Shown: positions 17,413-26,489, counted from the stretch's first letter. The stretch: 64,000 nt of DNA from Thiobacillus sp. (GCA_024235835.1 JACKLQ010000002.1:248001-312000); one strand, 5' to 3'. Numbers and translations are program-made. Notes: generated by a model not told the origin, from the letters alone.

Positions 17413-18441
17413 CTACGATACAAATGCCGGCGCCCGGCCCCGTTGCATGAGGACCAGGCCCAATTGCTTCAACTCATCCCAGGCATCTTCCCGGAGCAGG
17501 CCCTTGGCCGCACGGTCCAGACGGGCCAGTCCTCCCATGGCCCAGGCCAGGCGGGCGGGGTCAGCCCGCTTCAGGGCCCGTTCCAGCAGACCCTGGCGGC
17601 TTTCCCAGACCCGCAGGGCAGCCATGAGGCCCTGGAGCCGTTCGCCCCGGGAGAGGCCGGCGGCCAGCCGGTACAGGGTCCGCACCTCGCCTCCGAACAC
17701 CGCCAGCACCAGGGGCAGGCCCTCGCCTTCCGCCTTCAGTCCGTCCAGTATCCGGCAAAAACGCGCCGCGTCCGCCTTTAGGAAGGCCTCGGACAGGTCT
17801 CCCACATCATAGCGTGCCACATCCGCCACGGATGCCCGGGCCGTGGCCAGGTCCAGGGGGCCGGGTGGCAGGAGGAGGGCCAGCTTCTCGATCTCCTGGT
17901 GGGCGGCCAGCAGGTTGCCCTCCACCCGGGCCGTGAGCCAGGCCAGGGTCTCCCGATCTGCCTGCAGGCCGTGACGTCCAAGGCGCTCGCCGATCCAGTC
18001 CGGCAGGCGGTCCAGGGTGGGGGGCCAGGTCTGCACCAGCACCCCCTCACCTTCCATGGCCTTGACCCATTTCACCGCCAGGGCCGCCTTGTCCAGACGG
18101 GGCGTGGTCACCAGCAGCAGGGTGTCGGCGGGCGGCTGCAGGGCCCAGGCCTCCAGCACCTTGCCCCCCTCCACCCCGGGCTTGCCCGTGGGCAGGCGCA
18201 GTTCAATCAAGCGGCGGCTGGCAAACAGGGACAGGGAATCGAAGCCGCCGGACCAGGCCCGCCAGTCGAAGCCGGGCTCGGACTGTGCGCTTTGGCGCTC
18301 GTCGTAGCCCTGGGCCAGTGCAACTGCCCTGATCCGGGCCACGGTCTCGTCCACCAGCAGGGGCTCGTCGCCGCTCACCAGCCACACGGGGGCCAGGGAC
18401 CCCTTCAGGGCACTGGCCAGCTGGTCTCCACGAATACGCAT
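17413..18441 (-). CDS. holA: DNA polymerase III subunit delta
   Basis: A 342-residue clamp-loader delta subunit that opens the beta sliding clamp. It begins MRIRGDQLASALKG, followed by LAPVWLVSGDEPLLVDE, the typical delta opening. The AAA-like fold and C-terminal collar (VFGGEVRTLYRLAAGLSRGE) are recognisable. Its ATG overlaps the lptE TGA by one base (TGATG), as in other lptE-holA pairs. Confidence 0.93.
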   Translation of the reverse strand: MRIRGDQLASALKGSLAPVWLVSGDEPLLVDETVARIRAVALAQGYDERQSAQSEPGFDWRAWSGGFDSLSLFASRRLIELRLPTGKPGVEGGKVLEAWALQPPADTLLLVTTPRLDKAALAVKWVKAMEGEGVLVQTWPPTLDRLPDWIGERLGRHGLQADRETLAWLTARVEGNLLAAHQEIEKLALLLPPGPLDLATARASVADVARYDVGDLSEAFLKADAARFCRILDGLKAEGEGLPLVLAVFGGEVRTLYRLAAGLSRGERLQGLMAALRVWESRQGLLERALKRADPARLAWAMGGLARLDRAAKGLLREDAWDELKQLGLVLMQRGRAPAFVS

Positions 18442-18923
18442 CAGCGCTTCACGTAGGACAGACGTCGCAAGGCCTGGCGCAATACCTCCTGCTCCATGGC
18501 CCGGTTGAGGCTGGCCTCTTCGGCCTCCTTGGGCAGGATCAGGGCGTCGTCGTAGGAAAACTCCCGCAACTGCTGCAGTTCCACGGGGGCGATCAACTCA
18601 TTGCCCGTGCCATCCGTCACCTTCAGGGTCACGCTATAGACAAGGCGGTATTCCCGCACCTTGCCGCCGCCGGATAGGGAGAGGATGTTTTTTTCGCGCC
18701 GCTCGTCCAGGACACGAATTCGAACCGGCGCATCCTTGGCCTGGGCAGCGAGTTTGCCCTGGGCCCCCAGGGCCTGGCGCAGGAAAGGCGCCAGCACGGA
18801 AGCTTCGGGCGCATCCACGTAGGCACTGGCGAAGGGTAACCGGGCCTCGCCCCTCAGCTGAAAGCCGCAGCCGGCCGGCAGGACCGTCAAGAACGCCAGG
18901 AAAATCCCCACTAATCGCGCCAT
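18441..18923 (-). CDS. lptE: LPS-assembly lipoprotein LptE
   Basis: A 160-residue outer-membrane lipoprotein that plugs LptD and delivers lipopolysaccharide. The signal peptide ends in the lipobox LPAGC with acylated C19, followed by the hallmark GFQLRGEARLPF. Length is normal. It lies between leuS (9 bp upstream) and holA, the conserved leuS-lptE-holA arrangement. Confidence 0.94.
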   Translation of the reverse strand: MARLVGIFLAFLTVLPAGCGFQLRGEARLPFASAYVDAPEASVLAPFLRQALGAQGKLAAQAKDAPVRIRVLDERREKNILSLSGGGKVREYRLVYSVTLKVTDGTGNELIAPVELQQLREFSYDDALILPKEAEEASLNRAMEQEVLRQALRRLSYVKR

Positions 18924-18932
18924 CCTCGCTCC

Positions 18933-21695
18933 TTACACCACCACGTTGACCAGACGACCCGGCACCACCACCACCTTCTTGGGGGCCTTGCCGTCCAGAT
19001 GCTTCAGCAGTTCCGGGCTGGCCAGGGCGGCCTGCTCGATGGCGTCCCTGGACGCATCCGCCGCCACCTTGAACTTGCCCCGCAGCTTGCCATTCACCTG
19101 CAGCATGAGTTCGACCTCATTTTGCACCAAGGCGGATTCGTCCGCCTGGGGCCAGGGGGAACACAAGATGTCATTCCCGAAGCCAATATCTCGCCACAAC
19201 TGCTGCGTGACATGGGGCGTAATTGGTGAAAGTAGGCGAATCAAAATGCTAAGTCCCTCCGCACGCAGGGCCACTCGGGGTATGAACCATACTGGAGCGG
19301 AAACACCTTGCTTAAGGGCCGGGTCAGGCAAGCGATAAAGCGTGTTGAGTATCTTCATGCATGATGCAACTACCGTATTGAACTGGCACTTACTGATATC
19401 AATGTTTGCCTGTTTAAGGTTTTCGTGAATGTCACGACGGGCGGCCGAAAATTCATCGGTTGCTTGTGACCAATCAAATACGTATTGCTCAGGAGGGTTC
19501 TTCTCATGCGCGACATGTTGCGCAATTGAGGACGCGTTTTCGTACGCAAAAGACCACAAACGCTTGAGGAAGCGGTGGGCCCCCTCCACGCCGGCATCGG
19601 ACCACTCCAGGGACTGTTCCGGCGGGGCGGCGAACATCATGAACAGGCGGGCGGTGTCGGCGCCGTACTGGTCGATGAGGGCCTGGGGGTCGACGCCATT
19701 GTTCTTGGACTTGGACATCTTCTCCACGCCGCCGATGACCACGGGCTGGCCGTCGGCTACCAACTTGGCCGCAACGATGTGGCCCTTGTCGTTTCGCTCC
19801 ACTTCCACGTCGGCGGGGTTGATCCACTGCTTTTTTCCGTCCGGCTGGTCACGGTAATAGGTCTCCGCCACCACCATGCCCTGGGTGAGCAGGTTGGCGA
19901 AGGGCTCGTTGCCGCTCACCAGGCCCTCGTCGCGCATGAGCTTGTGGAAGAAGCGGGCGTACAAGAGGTGCAGGATGGCGTGCTCGATGCCGCCGATGTA
20001 CTGGTCCACCGGTAGCCAGTAGTTGGCCCGGCCGTCCAGCATGCCCTTGTCCAGATCGGGACAGGCGTAGCGGGCGTAGTACCAGGAGGACTCCACGAAG
20101 GTGTCCATGGTGTCCGTTTCCCGCTCTGCCTTGCCACCACATTTTGGACAGGCGCACTCGTAGAAGGACGGCATCTTCTTGATGGGGGACCCCACATCGA
20201 TCTTCACGTCCTCGGGCAGCGCCACGGGCAGGTCTTTTTCCGGCACCGGCACGTCGCCGCAGGCGGGGCAGTGGATGATGGGGATGGGGCAGCCCCAGTA
20301 GCGCTGGCGGCTGATACCCCAGTCCCGCAGGCGCCAGGTGGTGCGCCGGTCCCCCAGGCCCAGGTTCTTCAGCACCAGGGCGATCTTCTCGATGGCGTCC
20401 TGGGAGGTTCGGCCGGAGAAATCGCCGGAGTCGAACAGAGTTCCAGCATCTGCGTACCAAAACTTCCATTCACCCGAATCAAAGGTCTTGTCTTTAAAAG
20501 CTTTTTGAAGCTGCTCAAGACCATTTTCGTTCCACTCGCCTTTGTCAATTTCTGTCTGGATATCGCTTCTAGCCTCTTCATCAGCTGTACGAATAACTTG
20601 CTTGATTGGGAGGCCATATTTCTTCGCAAAGGCAAAATCCCGCTCATCATGGGCCGGCACCGCCATGACCGCGCCCTCGCCGTAGCCCATGAGCACGTAG
20701 TTGGCCACCCACACGGGGACCGGCTCATTGGTGAAGGGGTGGTAGACCTTCAGGCCCGTGTCCATGCCCTTCTTTTCCATGGTGGCCATGTCGGCCTCGG
20801 CCACGCTGCCCTGCTTGCATTCGTGGATGAAGGCGGCCAGTTCAGGATTGTTGGCGGCGGCCTGCTGGGCCAGGGGGTGCTCGGCGGCCACGGCCACGTA
20901 GGTCACCCCGAACAGGGTGTCGGCCCGGGTGGTGAAGACTTTCAGGACGCTGTTTTCACCCGACTGGCCGGCCTGGTGGCGCTCATTCAGGGGGAAGTGG
21001 ATCTCCACCCCGAAGCTCTTGCCGATCCAGTTCCGCTGCATGGTTTTCACCCGCTCGGGCCAGCCGGGCAGGCTGTCCAGTTCGGACAGCAACTCTTCCG
21101 CATAGTCGGTGATGCGGAAGAAGTACATGGGGATGTCCCGCTTTTCCACCAGGGCGCCGGAGCGCCAGCCCCTGCCGTCGATGACCTGTTCGTTGGCCAG
21201 CACGGTGTGGTCCACCGGGTCCCAATTCACCGTGGCCATCTTCTTGTATATGACGCCCTTCTCGAACAGGCGGGTGAACAGCCACTGCTCCCAGCGGTAA
21301 TAGTCCGGCTTGCAGGTGGCCAGTTCCCGGGACCAGTCGATGGCCAGGCCCAGGGACTTCAACTGCCTGCGCATGTAGTCGATGTTGGCGTAGGTCCAGC
21401 CAGCGGGGGCCACGTTGTTGGCCATGGCCGCGTTCTCGGCGGGCAGGCCGAAGGCGTCCCAGCCCATGGGCTGCAGCACGTTGAAGCCCTTCATGCGGTG
21501 GTAACGGGCCAGCACGTCGCCGATGGTGTAGTTGCGCACGTGGCCCATGTGCAGCTTCCCGGAGGGATAGGGGAACATGGACAGGCAGTAGTACTTGGGC
21601 TTGGTGGTGACTTCCACGGCCTTGAAGGCCTGTTTTTCTTCCCAGTGCTGCTGGGCTTCCGGCTCGATGATCTCCGGGCGGTATTGGGCGTCCAT
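18933..21695 (-). CDS. leuS: Leucyl-tRNA synthetase (with two AT-rich internal tracts)
   Basis: A 920-residue class-I aminoacyl-tRNA synthetase. It shows the HIGH motif as GKLHMGHVRN, an editing CP1 domain with TRADTLFGVTYVAVAAEHP and AVPAHDERDFAF, a zinc-ribbon CPACGDVPVPEKDLPV, KMSKS as EKMSKSKNNGVDP and a complete anticodon-binding domain. The start at 21695 (MDAQYRPEIIEPEAQQHWEE) is the family start. Two stretches are much poorer in GC than the rest: about 19190-19560 (46% GC counted over 19321-19560; residues ~712-835) and about 20440-20650 (42% over 20461-20640; residues ~349-418). A flanking line counts 73%. The reading frame stays intact, so this looks like a mosaic allele. Confidence 0.96.
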   Translation of the reverse strand: MDAQYRPEIIEPEAQQHWEEKQAFKAVEVTTKPKYYCLSMFPYPSGKLHMGHVRNYTIGDVLARYHRMKGFNVLQPMGWDAFGLPAENAAMANNVAPAGWTYANIDYMRRQLKSLGLAIDWSRELATCKPDYYRWEQWLFTRLFEKGVIYKKMATVNWDPVDHTVLANEQVIDGRGWRSGALVEKRDIPMYFFRITDYAEELLSELDSLPGWPERVKTMQRNWIGKSFGVEIHFPLNERHQAGQSGENSVLKVFTTRADTLFGVTYVAVAAEHPLAQQAAANNPELAAFIHECKQGSVAEADMATMEKKGMDTGLKVYHPFTNEPVPVWVANYVLMGYGEGAVMAVPAHDERDFAFAKKYGLPIKQVIRTADEEARSDIQTEIDKGEWNENGLEQLQKAFKDKTFDSGEWKFWYADAGTLFDSGDFSGRTSQDAIEKIALVLKNLGLGDRRTTWRLRDWGISRQRYWGCPIPIIHCPACGDVPVPEKDLPVALPEDVKIDVGSPIKKMPSFYECACPKCGGKAERETDTMDTFVESSWYYARYACPDLDKGMLDGRANYWLPVDQYIGGIEHAILHLLYARFFHKLMRDEGLVSGNEPFANLLTQGMVVAETYYRDQPDGKKQWINPADVEVERNDKGHIVAAKLVADGQPVVIGGVEKMSKSKNNGVDPQALIDQYGADTARLFMMFAAPPEQSLEWSDAGVEGAHRFLKRLWSFAYENASSIAQHVAHEKNPPEQYVFDWSQATDEFSAARRDIHENLKQANIDISKCQFNTVVASCMKILNTLYRLPDPALKQGVSAPVWFIPRVALRAEGLSILIRLLSPITPHVTQQLWRDIGFGNDILCSPWPQADESALVQNEVELMLQVNGKLRGKFKVAADASRDAIEQAALASPELLKHLDGKAPKKVVVVPGRLVNVVV

Positions 21696-21771
21696 GGCTG
21701 TGTCTATCCGGGGGCGAACTTGGAATGGGTCTAACTGCTTGAAGGAGCGGTGGATTATAGCCGTCCTTCGG

Positions 21772-21801
21772 GTGACAGGCCCGGGACGCGCCGTATATAC
21801 T
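21772..21801 (+). promoter_or_regulatory. Candidate sigma-70 promoter of the phosphoribulokinase gene
   Basis: GTGACA (21772-21777) and TATACT (21796-21801) are spaced by 18 bp, about 48 bp before the ATG of the phosphoribulokinase gene, in the region divergent from leuS. Confidence 0.45.
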
Positions 21802-21849
21802 CCAACGGATATTTTCTTGAAATTTCGTCTGACCCAGGGGAGATCCCAC

Positions 21850-22737
21850 ATGTCCAAGAAGCATCCCGTCGTCGTCGTCACCGGCTCTTCCGGTGCCGGC
21901 ACCACTACCGTCAAGCGTGCCTTCGAGCACATTTTCAAGCGCGAGAACCTGAACGCCGCCGTGGTCGAGGGCGACAGCATGCACAGCCTTGGTCGCGTGG
22001 AATTCAAGGCCGCCATGCAGGCCGCCGAAGCCCAGGGCAACAAGTCCTTTTCCCACTTCGGTCCCGAGGCCAACGATTTCGAAGGCCTGGCCAACATCTT
22101 CAAGACCTACGGCGAGACCGGCGGCGGCAAGAAACGCTATTACATCCACAGTGACGAGGAAGCGGCCGCCCTGAACAAGCGCCTGGGCACCAACCTGAAG
22201 CCGGGCGAGTTCACCCCCTGGGAAGACATGCCCGGCGGCACCGACCTGCTGTTCTACGAGGGCCTGCACGGCATGGTGGTCTCCGACAAGGTGGACATGG
22301 CACAGTATGTGGACCTGGCCATCGGCGTGGTGCCCGTGGTGAACCTGGAGTGGATCCAGAAAATCCATCGCGATGGTGCCGAGCGGGGTTACTCCGCCGA
22401 AGTCATCGTGGATACCATCCTGCGCCGCATGCCCGACTACGTGCACTACATCACCCCCCAGTTCTCCCGCACGGACATCAACTTCCAGCGGGTCCCCACG
22501 GTGGATACCTCCAACCCCTTCATCGCCCGTGACATTCCCACCCCGGACGAGAGTTTCATCATCATCCGTTTCCGCGATCCCAAGGGCGTGGATTTCCCCT
22601 ACCTGCTGAACATGATCCCGGACTCCTTCATGTCCCGTCGCAACAACATCGTCGTGCCCGGTGGCAAGATGGGTTTCGCCATGGAATTGATCCTGGAACC
22701 CCGCATCCATGATCTGGTGTCCGGCGCCAAGAAGTGA
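21850..22737 (+). CDS. prkB: Phosphoribulokinase
   Basis: A 295-residue kinase that phosphorylates ribulose 5-phosphate to ribulose 1,5-bisphosphate, the CO2 acceptor of the Calvin-Benson cycle. It belongs to the proteobacterial octameric class. The P-loop is GSSGAGTTTVKRAFEH near the N-terminus, and VEGDSMH, ANDFEGLANIFKTYGETG, YEGLHGM and SRTDINFQRVPTVDTSNPF are strongly conserved. A GGGGAGA site precedes the ATG. It stands alone, divergent from leuS and with its own terminator. No RuBisCO gene is in the window. Confidence 0.96.
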   Translation: MSKKHPVVVVTGSSGAGTTTVKRAFEHIFKRENLNAAVVEGDSMHSLGRVEFKAAMQAAEAQGNKSFSHFGPEANDFEGLANIFKTYGETGGGKKRYYIHSDEEAAALNKRLGTNLKPGEFTPWEDMPGGTDLLFYEGLHGMVVSDKVDMAQYVDLAIGVVPVVNLEWIQKIHRDGAERGYSAEVIVDTILRRMPDYVHYITPQFSRTDINFQRVPTVDTSNPFIARDIPTPDESFIIIRFRDPKGVDFPYLLNMIPDSFMSRRNNIVVPGGKMGFAMELILEPRIHDLVSGAKK

Positions 22738-22758
22738 TTTTTCGATTCAGCGAAAATG

Positions 22759-22785
22759 AAGCCGGGCTACGCCCGGCTTTTTTTT
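22759..22785 (+). terminator. Rho-independent terminator after phosphoribulokinase
   Basis: The stem AAGCCGGGC/GCCCGGCTT with a TAC loop is followed by eight T residues. Confidence 0.92.
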
Positions 22786-22890
22786 GTTCGGGCCGACGCC
22801 GGGAAAAAATCCCCCTGCCCCTCTATCATTGTGATGTCGGTCCGGCTTCCCGGGTTTCGACAAAAGGTGCGGAAAGGTTCGATTTCGGGC

Positions 22891-24018
22891 ATGAGACAGG
22901 TCGGGCGCCCACTCTATTCATTGCTTGCCGCCGGACTGCTGGTTCTGGTGCTGGTATCCGCTTTCACCTCGGCCATCGCGGAGCCCAGGAAGGCCATCCA
23001 GTTTCAGTTCACCGACCTGGACGGCCGTCCAGTCCGGCTGGAAGACTTCCGGGGCAAATGGGTACTGGTCAATTTCTGGGCTTACTGGTGCCCCATCTGC
23101 CGCATCGGCATCCCCTCCCTGAATGGCCTGAACAAGCGCGACGACCTGGTGGTCATCGGTGTGAGCCTGGACTATGGCGGCGACGAGGGCAACATCCGCG
23201 AGGCGGTGGACCAGCACGCCATGCAGTATCACGCCCAGGTGGCCGGTGGTTCACGGCGGGACCCCAACAGCCCCTATCGCCAGGTCGGGCCGGTGGACTA
23301 TTTTCCTACGTCCTATCTGTACGACCCCACGGGGGAAATCGTCATGTTCATTCCCGGCCAGCTGCGCAAGAGCCAGTTGCTGGCTTTCATGGACGAATGG
23401 CGCAAAGAAAAGCCTGGCAGCGTGGTGAAGCTCACTTATGCCATGGACCAGGGCAAGTTCGAATCCGCCCTCACTCGCCGCTTCGGTTCCGCCGGCAGCA
23501 ATGCCTTCAAGCAATGGCAGGCCCTGCGGCAGCGACTGGCTGCGGTCCAGGACGCGGACAAGTTGAAGGAGGTCAACGATTTCTTCAACCGCCGGGTGCG
23601 CCACATGGAAGACCGCCAGGCCTGGGGTCGCCAGGACTATTGGGCAACGCCGTCTGAGACCTTGGGCGCCGCCCGCGGCGACAGCGAGGACATCGCCATC
23701 GCCAAATACTTCACACTGTTGAGCGTGGACATCCCCGTGGAACGCCTGCGCCTGGTCTACGCCCGCCTGAACGACCCCAGCGGCAAGCGCAAGGACCCGG
23801 TGCACATGGTGCTGGCCTATTACGCCACCCCCACCGGCGACCCCCTGGTGCTGGACGACCATTTCCCTGAAATCCGGCCCGCGTCCCAGCGCACCGAGCT
23901 GCGACCCGTGTACAGCTTCAACAGCCAGAACGTCTTCGTGCAGACGGAAACCTCCACCTACAACCAGCCGCCGTGGCAGCAGATCCTTCAGCGCGCCCAG
24001 GCGGAAGGCTTCGAATAG
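22891..24018 (+). CDS. Thioredoxin-like / LapG-like fusion protein with Ser in place of the catalytic Cys
   Basis: A 375-residue exported fusion protein. After a signal anchor or signal peptide (residues ~8-30), residues ~35-185 form a TlpA/thioredoxin-like domain with the redox motif W-C67-P-I-C70 and the later cis-proline region DYFPTSYLYD. Residues ~190-375 match the LapG family of periplasmic transglutaminase-like proteases: VNDFFNRRV, WGRQDYWATPSETL, IAIAKYFTLL, HMVLAYYATP, PLVLDDHF and PASQRTEL-PVYSFN. The catalytic triad would be S265, H305 and D322. LapG enzymes have GDCEDYA here and this protein has GDSEDIA, so the nucleophile is changed (AGC for TGC) and the adjacent Tyr is Ile. The start at 22891 gives a signal-like N-terminus, but its ribosome-binding site is weak. 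The LapD-like receptor gene follows 10 bp downstream. Confidence 0.85.
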   Translation: MRQVGRPLYSLLAAGLLVLVLVSAFTSAIAEPRKAIQFQFTDLDGRPVRLEDFRGKWVLVNFWAYWCPICRIGIPSLNGLNKRDDLVVIGVSLDYGGDEGNIREAVDQHAMQYHAQVAGGSRRDPNSPYRQVGPVDYFPTSYLYDPTGEIVMFIPGQLRKSQLLAFMDEWRKEKPGSVVKLTYAMDQGKFESALTRRFGSAGSNAFKQWQALRQRLAAVQDADKLKEVNDFFNRRVRHMEDRQAWGRQDYWATPSETLGAARGDSEDIAIAKYFTLLSVDIPVERLRLVYARLNDPSGKRKDPVHMVLAYYATPTGDPLVLDDHFPEIRPASQRTELRPVYSFNSQNVFVQTETSTYNQPPWQQILQRAQAEGFE

Positions 24019-24028
24019 GAGAGTCGCC

Positions 24029-25945
24029 ATGTCGCTCTACCGCCAACTCTGGGCCTCCATTCTCGTCAGCATGCTCATCGCGCTGGCGGCCAGCCTTTTC
24101 GCCGTGCTGTTCAATGGCCGCATTTACCTGGAGAAGCAGCTCAGCATCAAGAACCGGGACAACGCCGCCGCCCTGGCCCTGGCCATGGGCCAGCAGGACC
24201 TGGGAGCAGACGGCCTGGTGGTGGCGGTCACGGCCCAGTTCAACAGCGGCCAATACGAATACATCCAGATCAACGACCCCCAGGGCCGCAGCATCGTCGA
24301 ACGCATCGCCCCCGGGGCCGACCCGGAGGTGCCTCGCTGGTTCATCCGGCTGCTTCCAATCCGGCCCGCCCCCGGCGTGGCCCAGATCAGCAGCGGCTGG
24401 CAGCAGGTGGGCAGCATCGTCCTCATGAGCCAGAGCAGGTTCGCGTACCGTGACCTGTGGGACGGCGCCCTGTCCCTGTGTGGCGTCATGCTGGCCGCGG
24501 GTCTCCTGGGTGGCGGCCTCGGCACATTGGTGCTGCGCCGCATCCGCAAGCCCATGCGCGCGGTCATCGACCAGGCCAACGCCATCTCCCAGCGCCGGTT
24601 CGCCACCATCCCGGAGCCCGAGGTGCCGGAACTGCGCCAGCTCGCCTCCGCCATGAACGACATGGTCACGCGCCTGGGCCAGGAATTCCAGGAGGACGCT
24701 GCACGCTTCGAGACCCTGCGCCGGCAGGCCAACTTCGACCCCCTCACAGGCCTGGCCAACCGGTCGTTCTTCATGGCCAACCTGACCAAGGCCCTCACCT
24801 CCGAAGACAGCCCCGGCGGCAGCCTGGCCATCATCCGCGTGGCCCGGCTGGAACATATCAACCGCCAGTTCGGGCGGGAGGCCGCCGACGCCCTGCTGGT
24901 ACGCATCAGCCAGACCCTGGGCGCCATGGGCGCGGCATGCCCGGGCATCTTCGCCGCGCGCCTGAAGGGAGCCGACTTTGCCCTCATGCTCACCGCCGAG
25001 TGCGACACCCGCTCGGTGCTGGAAACCCTGCAGGACAAACTGGGAGAACTTGCGGAACCCTATGCGGACCGGGTGGCATCTTCCTACATCGGTTTCGGCG
25101 CCTACTACCCCGGAGAACTCCAATCCGACCTGCTGGCACGCGTCGACCAGGCCGTGGCCGAGGCTGAAAGCGAAGGCCACGACGCCGTTCGGGAGGCACC
25201 GCCCTGCTGTCAGGCCCCGACGCCTACGAATACCGAGGACTGGCGTCAGGCTCTCCGTCATGTGCTGACCCATCCCGACCATCTGAAACTGGTCCAGCAA
25301 CCTATTTCACTGGAGGGCAATCCCCAATGCGAATGCCATTTGCGCATAAGGCTGGCGGGCGAAGGAGACTGGCTACCAGCCTACCGCTTCATGCCCCAGG
25401 CCGAACGCATCGGCCTAGCCCCGGACTTGGACCTGGCCGCCATTTCCCTGGCCCTGGATCGGCTCGAGGCGGGACAGGATGGCAAGGCAAGCTGGATCAA
25501 CCTGTCCTCCCGTTCCATGGCGGATAGCTCCTTCCGCGACCGCCTCCTGGAAGCCTTGATGTCACGGCACGAACTGCTGGACCGATTGTGGCTGGATGTC
25601 CACGAAATCGGCGCTATCCGCCGCCTGGACGGCCTGCGGGAGATGGCCCGCATGCTCAAGCCCCTGGGCTGCCGCCTGGGCCTGAGTCATTACGGCCATC
25701 AGTTCAGCCGCATCGGCGACCTCTACGGCCTGGGCCTGGACTTTCTCAAGGTGGATGCCTGCTTCATCCGCGACATCCAGGCCAGCCCAGGCAATCAGGC
25801 CTTCCTGGCAGGCCTGCGGGACACGGCCCACAAGATCGGCATGAAAGTTCTGGCGGAAGGCGTGGAAAGCCAGGCCGAACTGGACAAGCTGGTGGAATTG
25901 GGACTGGACGGCCTTACCGGTCCAGTGCTGGGCGAAAAGGCGTGA
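24029..25945 (+). CDS. lapD: LapD-like c-di-GMP receptor (degenerate GGDEF-EAL)
   Basis: A 638-residue inner-membrane receptor of the LapD/MoxY type. TM1 (~8-28) is followed by a periplasmic LapD_MoxY_N domain carrying the GW motif (SSGWQQVG, W124) that in LapD grips LapG. TM2 (~145-168), HAMP, GGDEF and EAL domains follow. Both enzyme motifs are degenerate: RLKGADF replaces (G/S)GDEF (~311-317) and ECHLR replaces EALLR (~435-439). It is thus a probable c-di-GMP sensor rather than an enzyme, as LapD is. An AGGAG site precedes the ATG 10 bp after the thioredoxin-LapG gene, so the two form one operon. No LapA-like adhesin lies in the window. Confidence 0.85.
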   Translation: MSLYRQLWASILVSMLIALAASLFAVLFNGRIYLEKQLSIKNRDNAAALALAMGQQDLGADGLVVAVTAQFNSGQYEYIQINDPQGRSIVERIAPGADPEVPRWFIRLLPIRPAPGVAQISSGWQQVGSIVLMSQSRFAYRDLWDGALSLCGVMLAAGLLGGGLGTLVLRRIRKPMRAVIDQANAISQRRFATIPEPEVPELRQLASAMNDMVTRLGQEFQEDAARFETLRRQANFDPLTGLANRSFFMANLTKALTSEDSPGGSLAIIRVARLEHINRQFGREAADALLVRISQTLGAMGAACPGIFAARLKGADFALMLTAECDTRSVLETLQDKLGELAEPYADRVASSYIGFGAYYPGELQSDLLARVDQAVAEAESEGHDAVREAPPCCQAPTPTNTEDWRQALRHVLTHPDHLKLVQQPISLEGNPQCECHLRIRLAGEGDWLPAYRFMPQAERIGLAPDLDLAAISLALDRLEAGQDGKASWINLSSRSMADSSFRDRLLEALMSRHELLDRLWLDVHEIGAIRRLDGLREMARMLKPLGCRLGLSHYGHQFSRIGDLYGLGLDFLKVDACFIRDIQASPGNQAFLAGLRDTAHKIGMKVLAEGVESQAELDKLVELGLDGLTGPVLGEKA

Positions 25946-26003
25946 TGCGCCCTGGCACGTTTGGGGGAAAATTATTGTTCATGTCCCACTGCCCTGCATC
26001 ACC

Positions 26004-26366
26004 ATGGAAATCTTCAACCGCTTTCACCTCGAATGCGCCCGTCGCCTGCCCGAGCTGCCCCTGAGCCACCCTTGTGCGAGGCTCCACGGCCACTCCTTCC
26101 AAATCGAAGTGCACGTGGCAGGCCCCCTGGATCCCCGACTAGGCTGGGTCTTGGATTTCGCCGACATCCAGCGGGCCTGGCGGCCACTGCACGATGTCCT
26201 GGACCACCGTTGCCTCAACGACATCCAGGGCCTGGAAAACCCCACCAGCGAACACCTGGCCATTTGGCTGTGGGACCGGCTCAAGCCGGGTTTGCCGGGC
26301 CTGAGCAAGGTGGTAGTGATGGAAACCTCGGCATCCGGGTGTATCTACACGGGACCGGCCGCCTGA
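26004..26366 (+). CDS. queD: 6-carboxy-tetrahydropterin synthase-like protein (QueD family)
   Basis: A 120-residue QueD/PTPS-family protein, normally catalysing an early step of queuosine (7-deazaguanine) synthesis from dihydroneopterin triphosphate. The catalytic cysteine and two zinc histidines are in PCARLHGHSF, the catalytic D/H in LDHRCLND, and GLENPTSEHLAIWLWDRL and the pterin-binding glutamate in METSASG are present. The first zinc ligand, the His of the usual EAAHRL, is Arg here (ECARRL; codon CGT where CAT would encode His). The enzyme may therefore be impaired or divergent. No other queuosine gene is nearby. The next 123 bp (26367-26489) hold no recognisable gene. Confidence 0.82.
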   Translation: MEIFNRFHLECARRLPELPLSHPCARLHGHSFQIEVHVAGPLDPRLGWVLDFADIQRAWRPLHDVLDHRCLNDIQGLENPTSEHLAIWLWDRLKPGLPGLSKVVVMETSASGCIYTGPAA

Positions 26367-26489
26367 TCAGGGCGTTGCCTTGATCACCAACTCCCTGAAA
26401 GGGTAAGGCGCCACGACCACCAACCCCGCTTTGGCCGGATCAACTCCGGGCTGTTGCGATACGCATCACAGCCGAAGCAGGCCCTGGCT

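Noticed and set aside
26366..26455. Short minus-strand frame ending ...LVVVAPYPFRELVIKATP
   Set aside because: No start codon in frame and an upstream stop; too short to name as a gene remnant.
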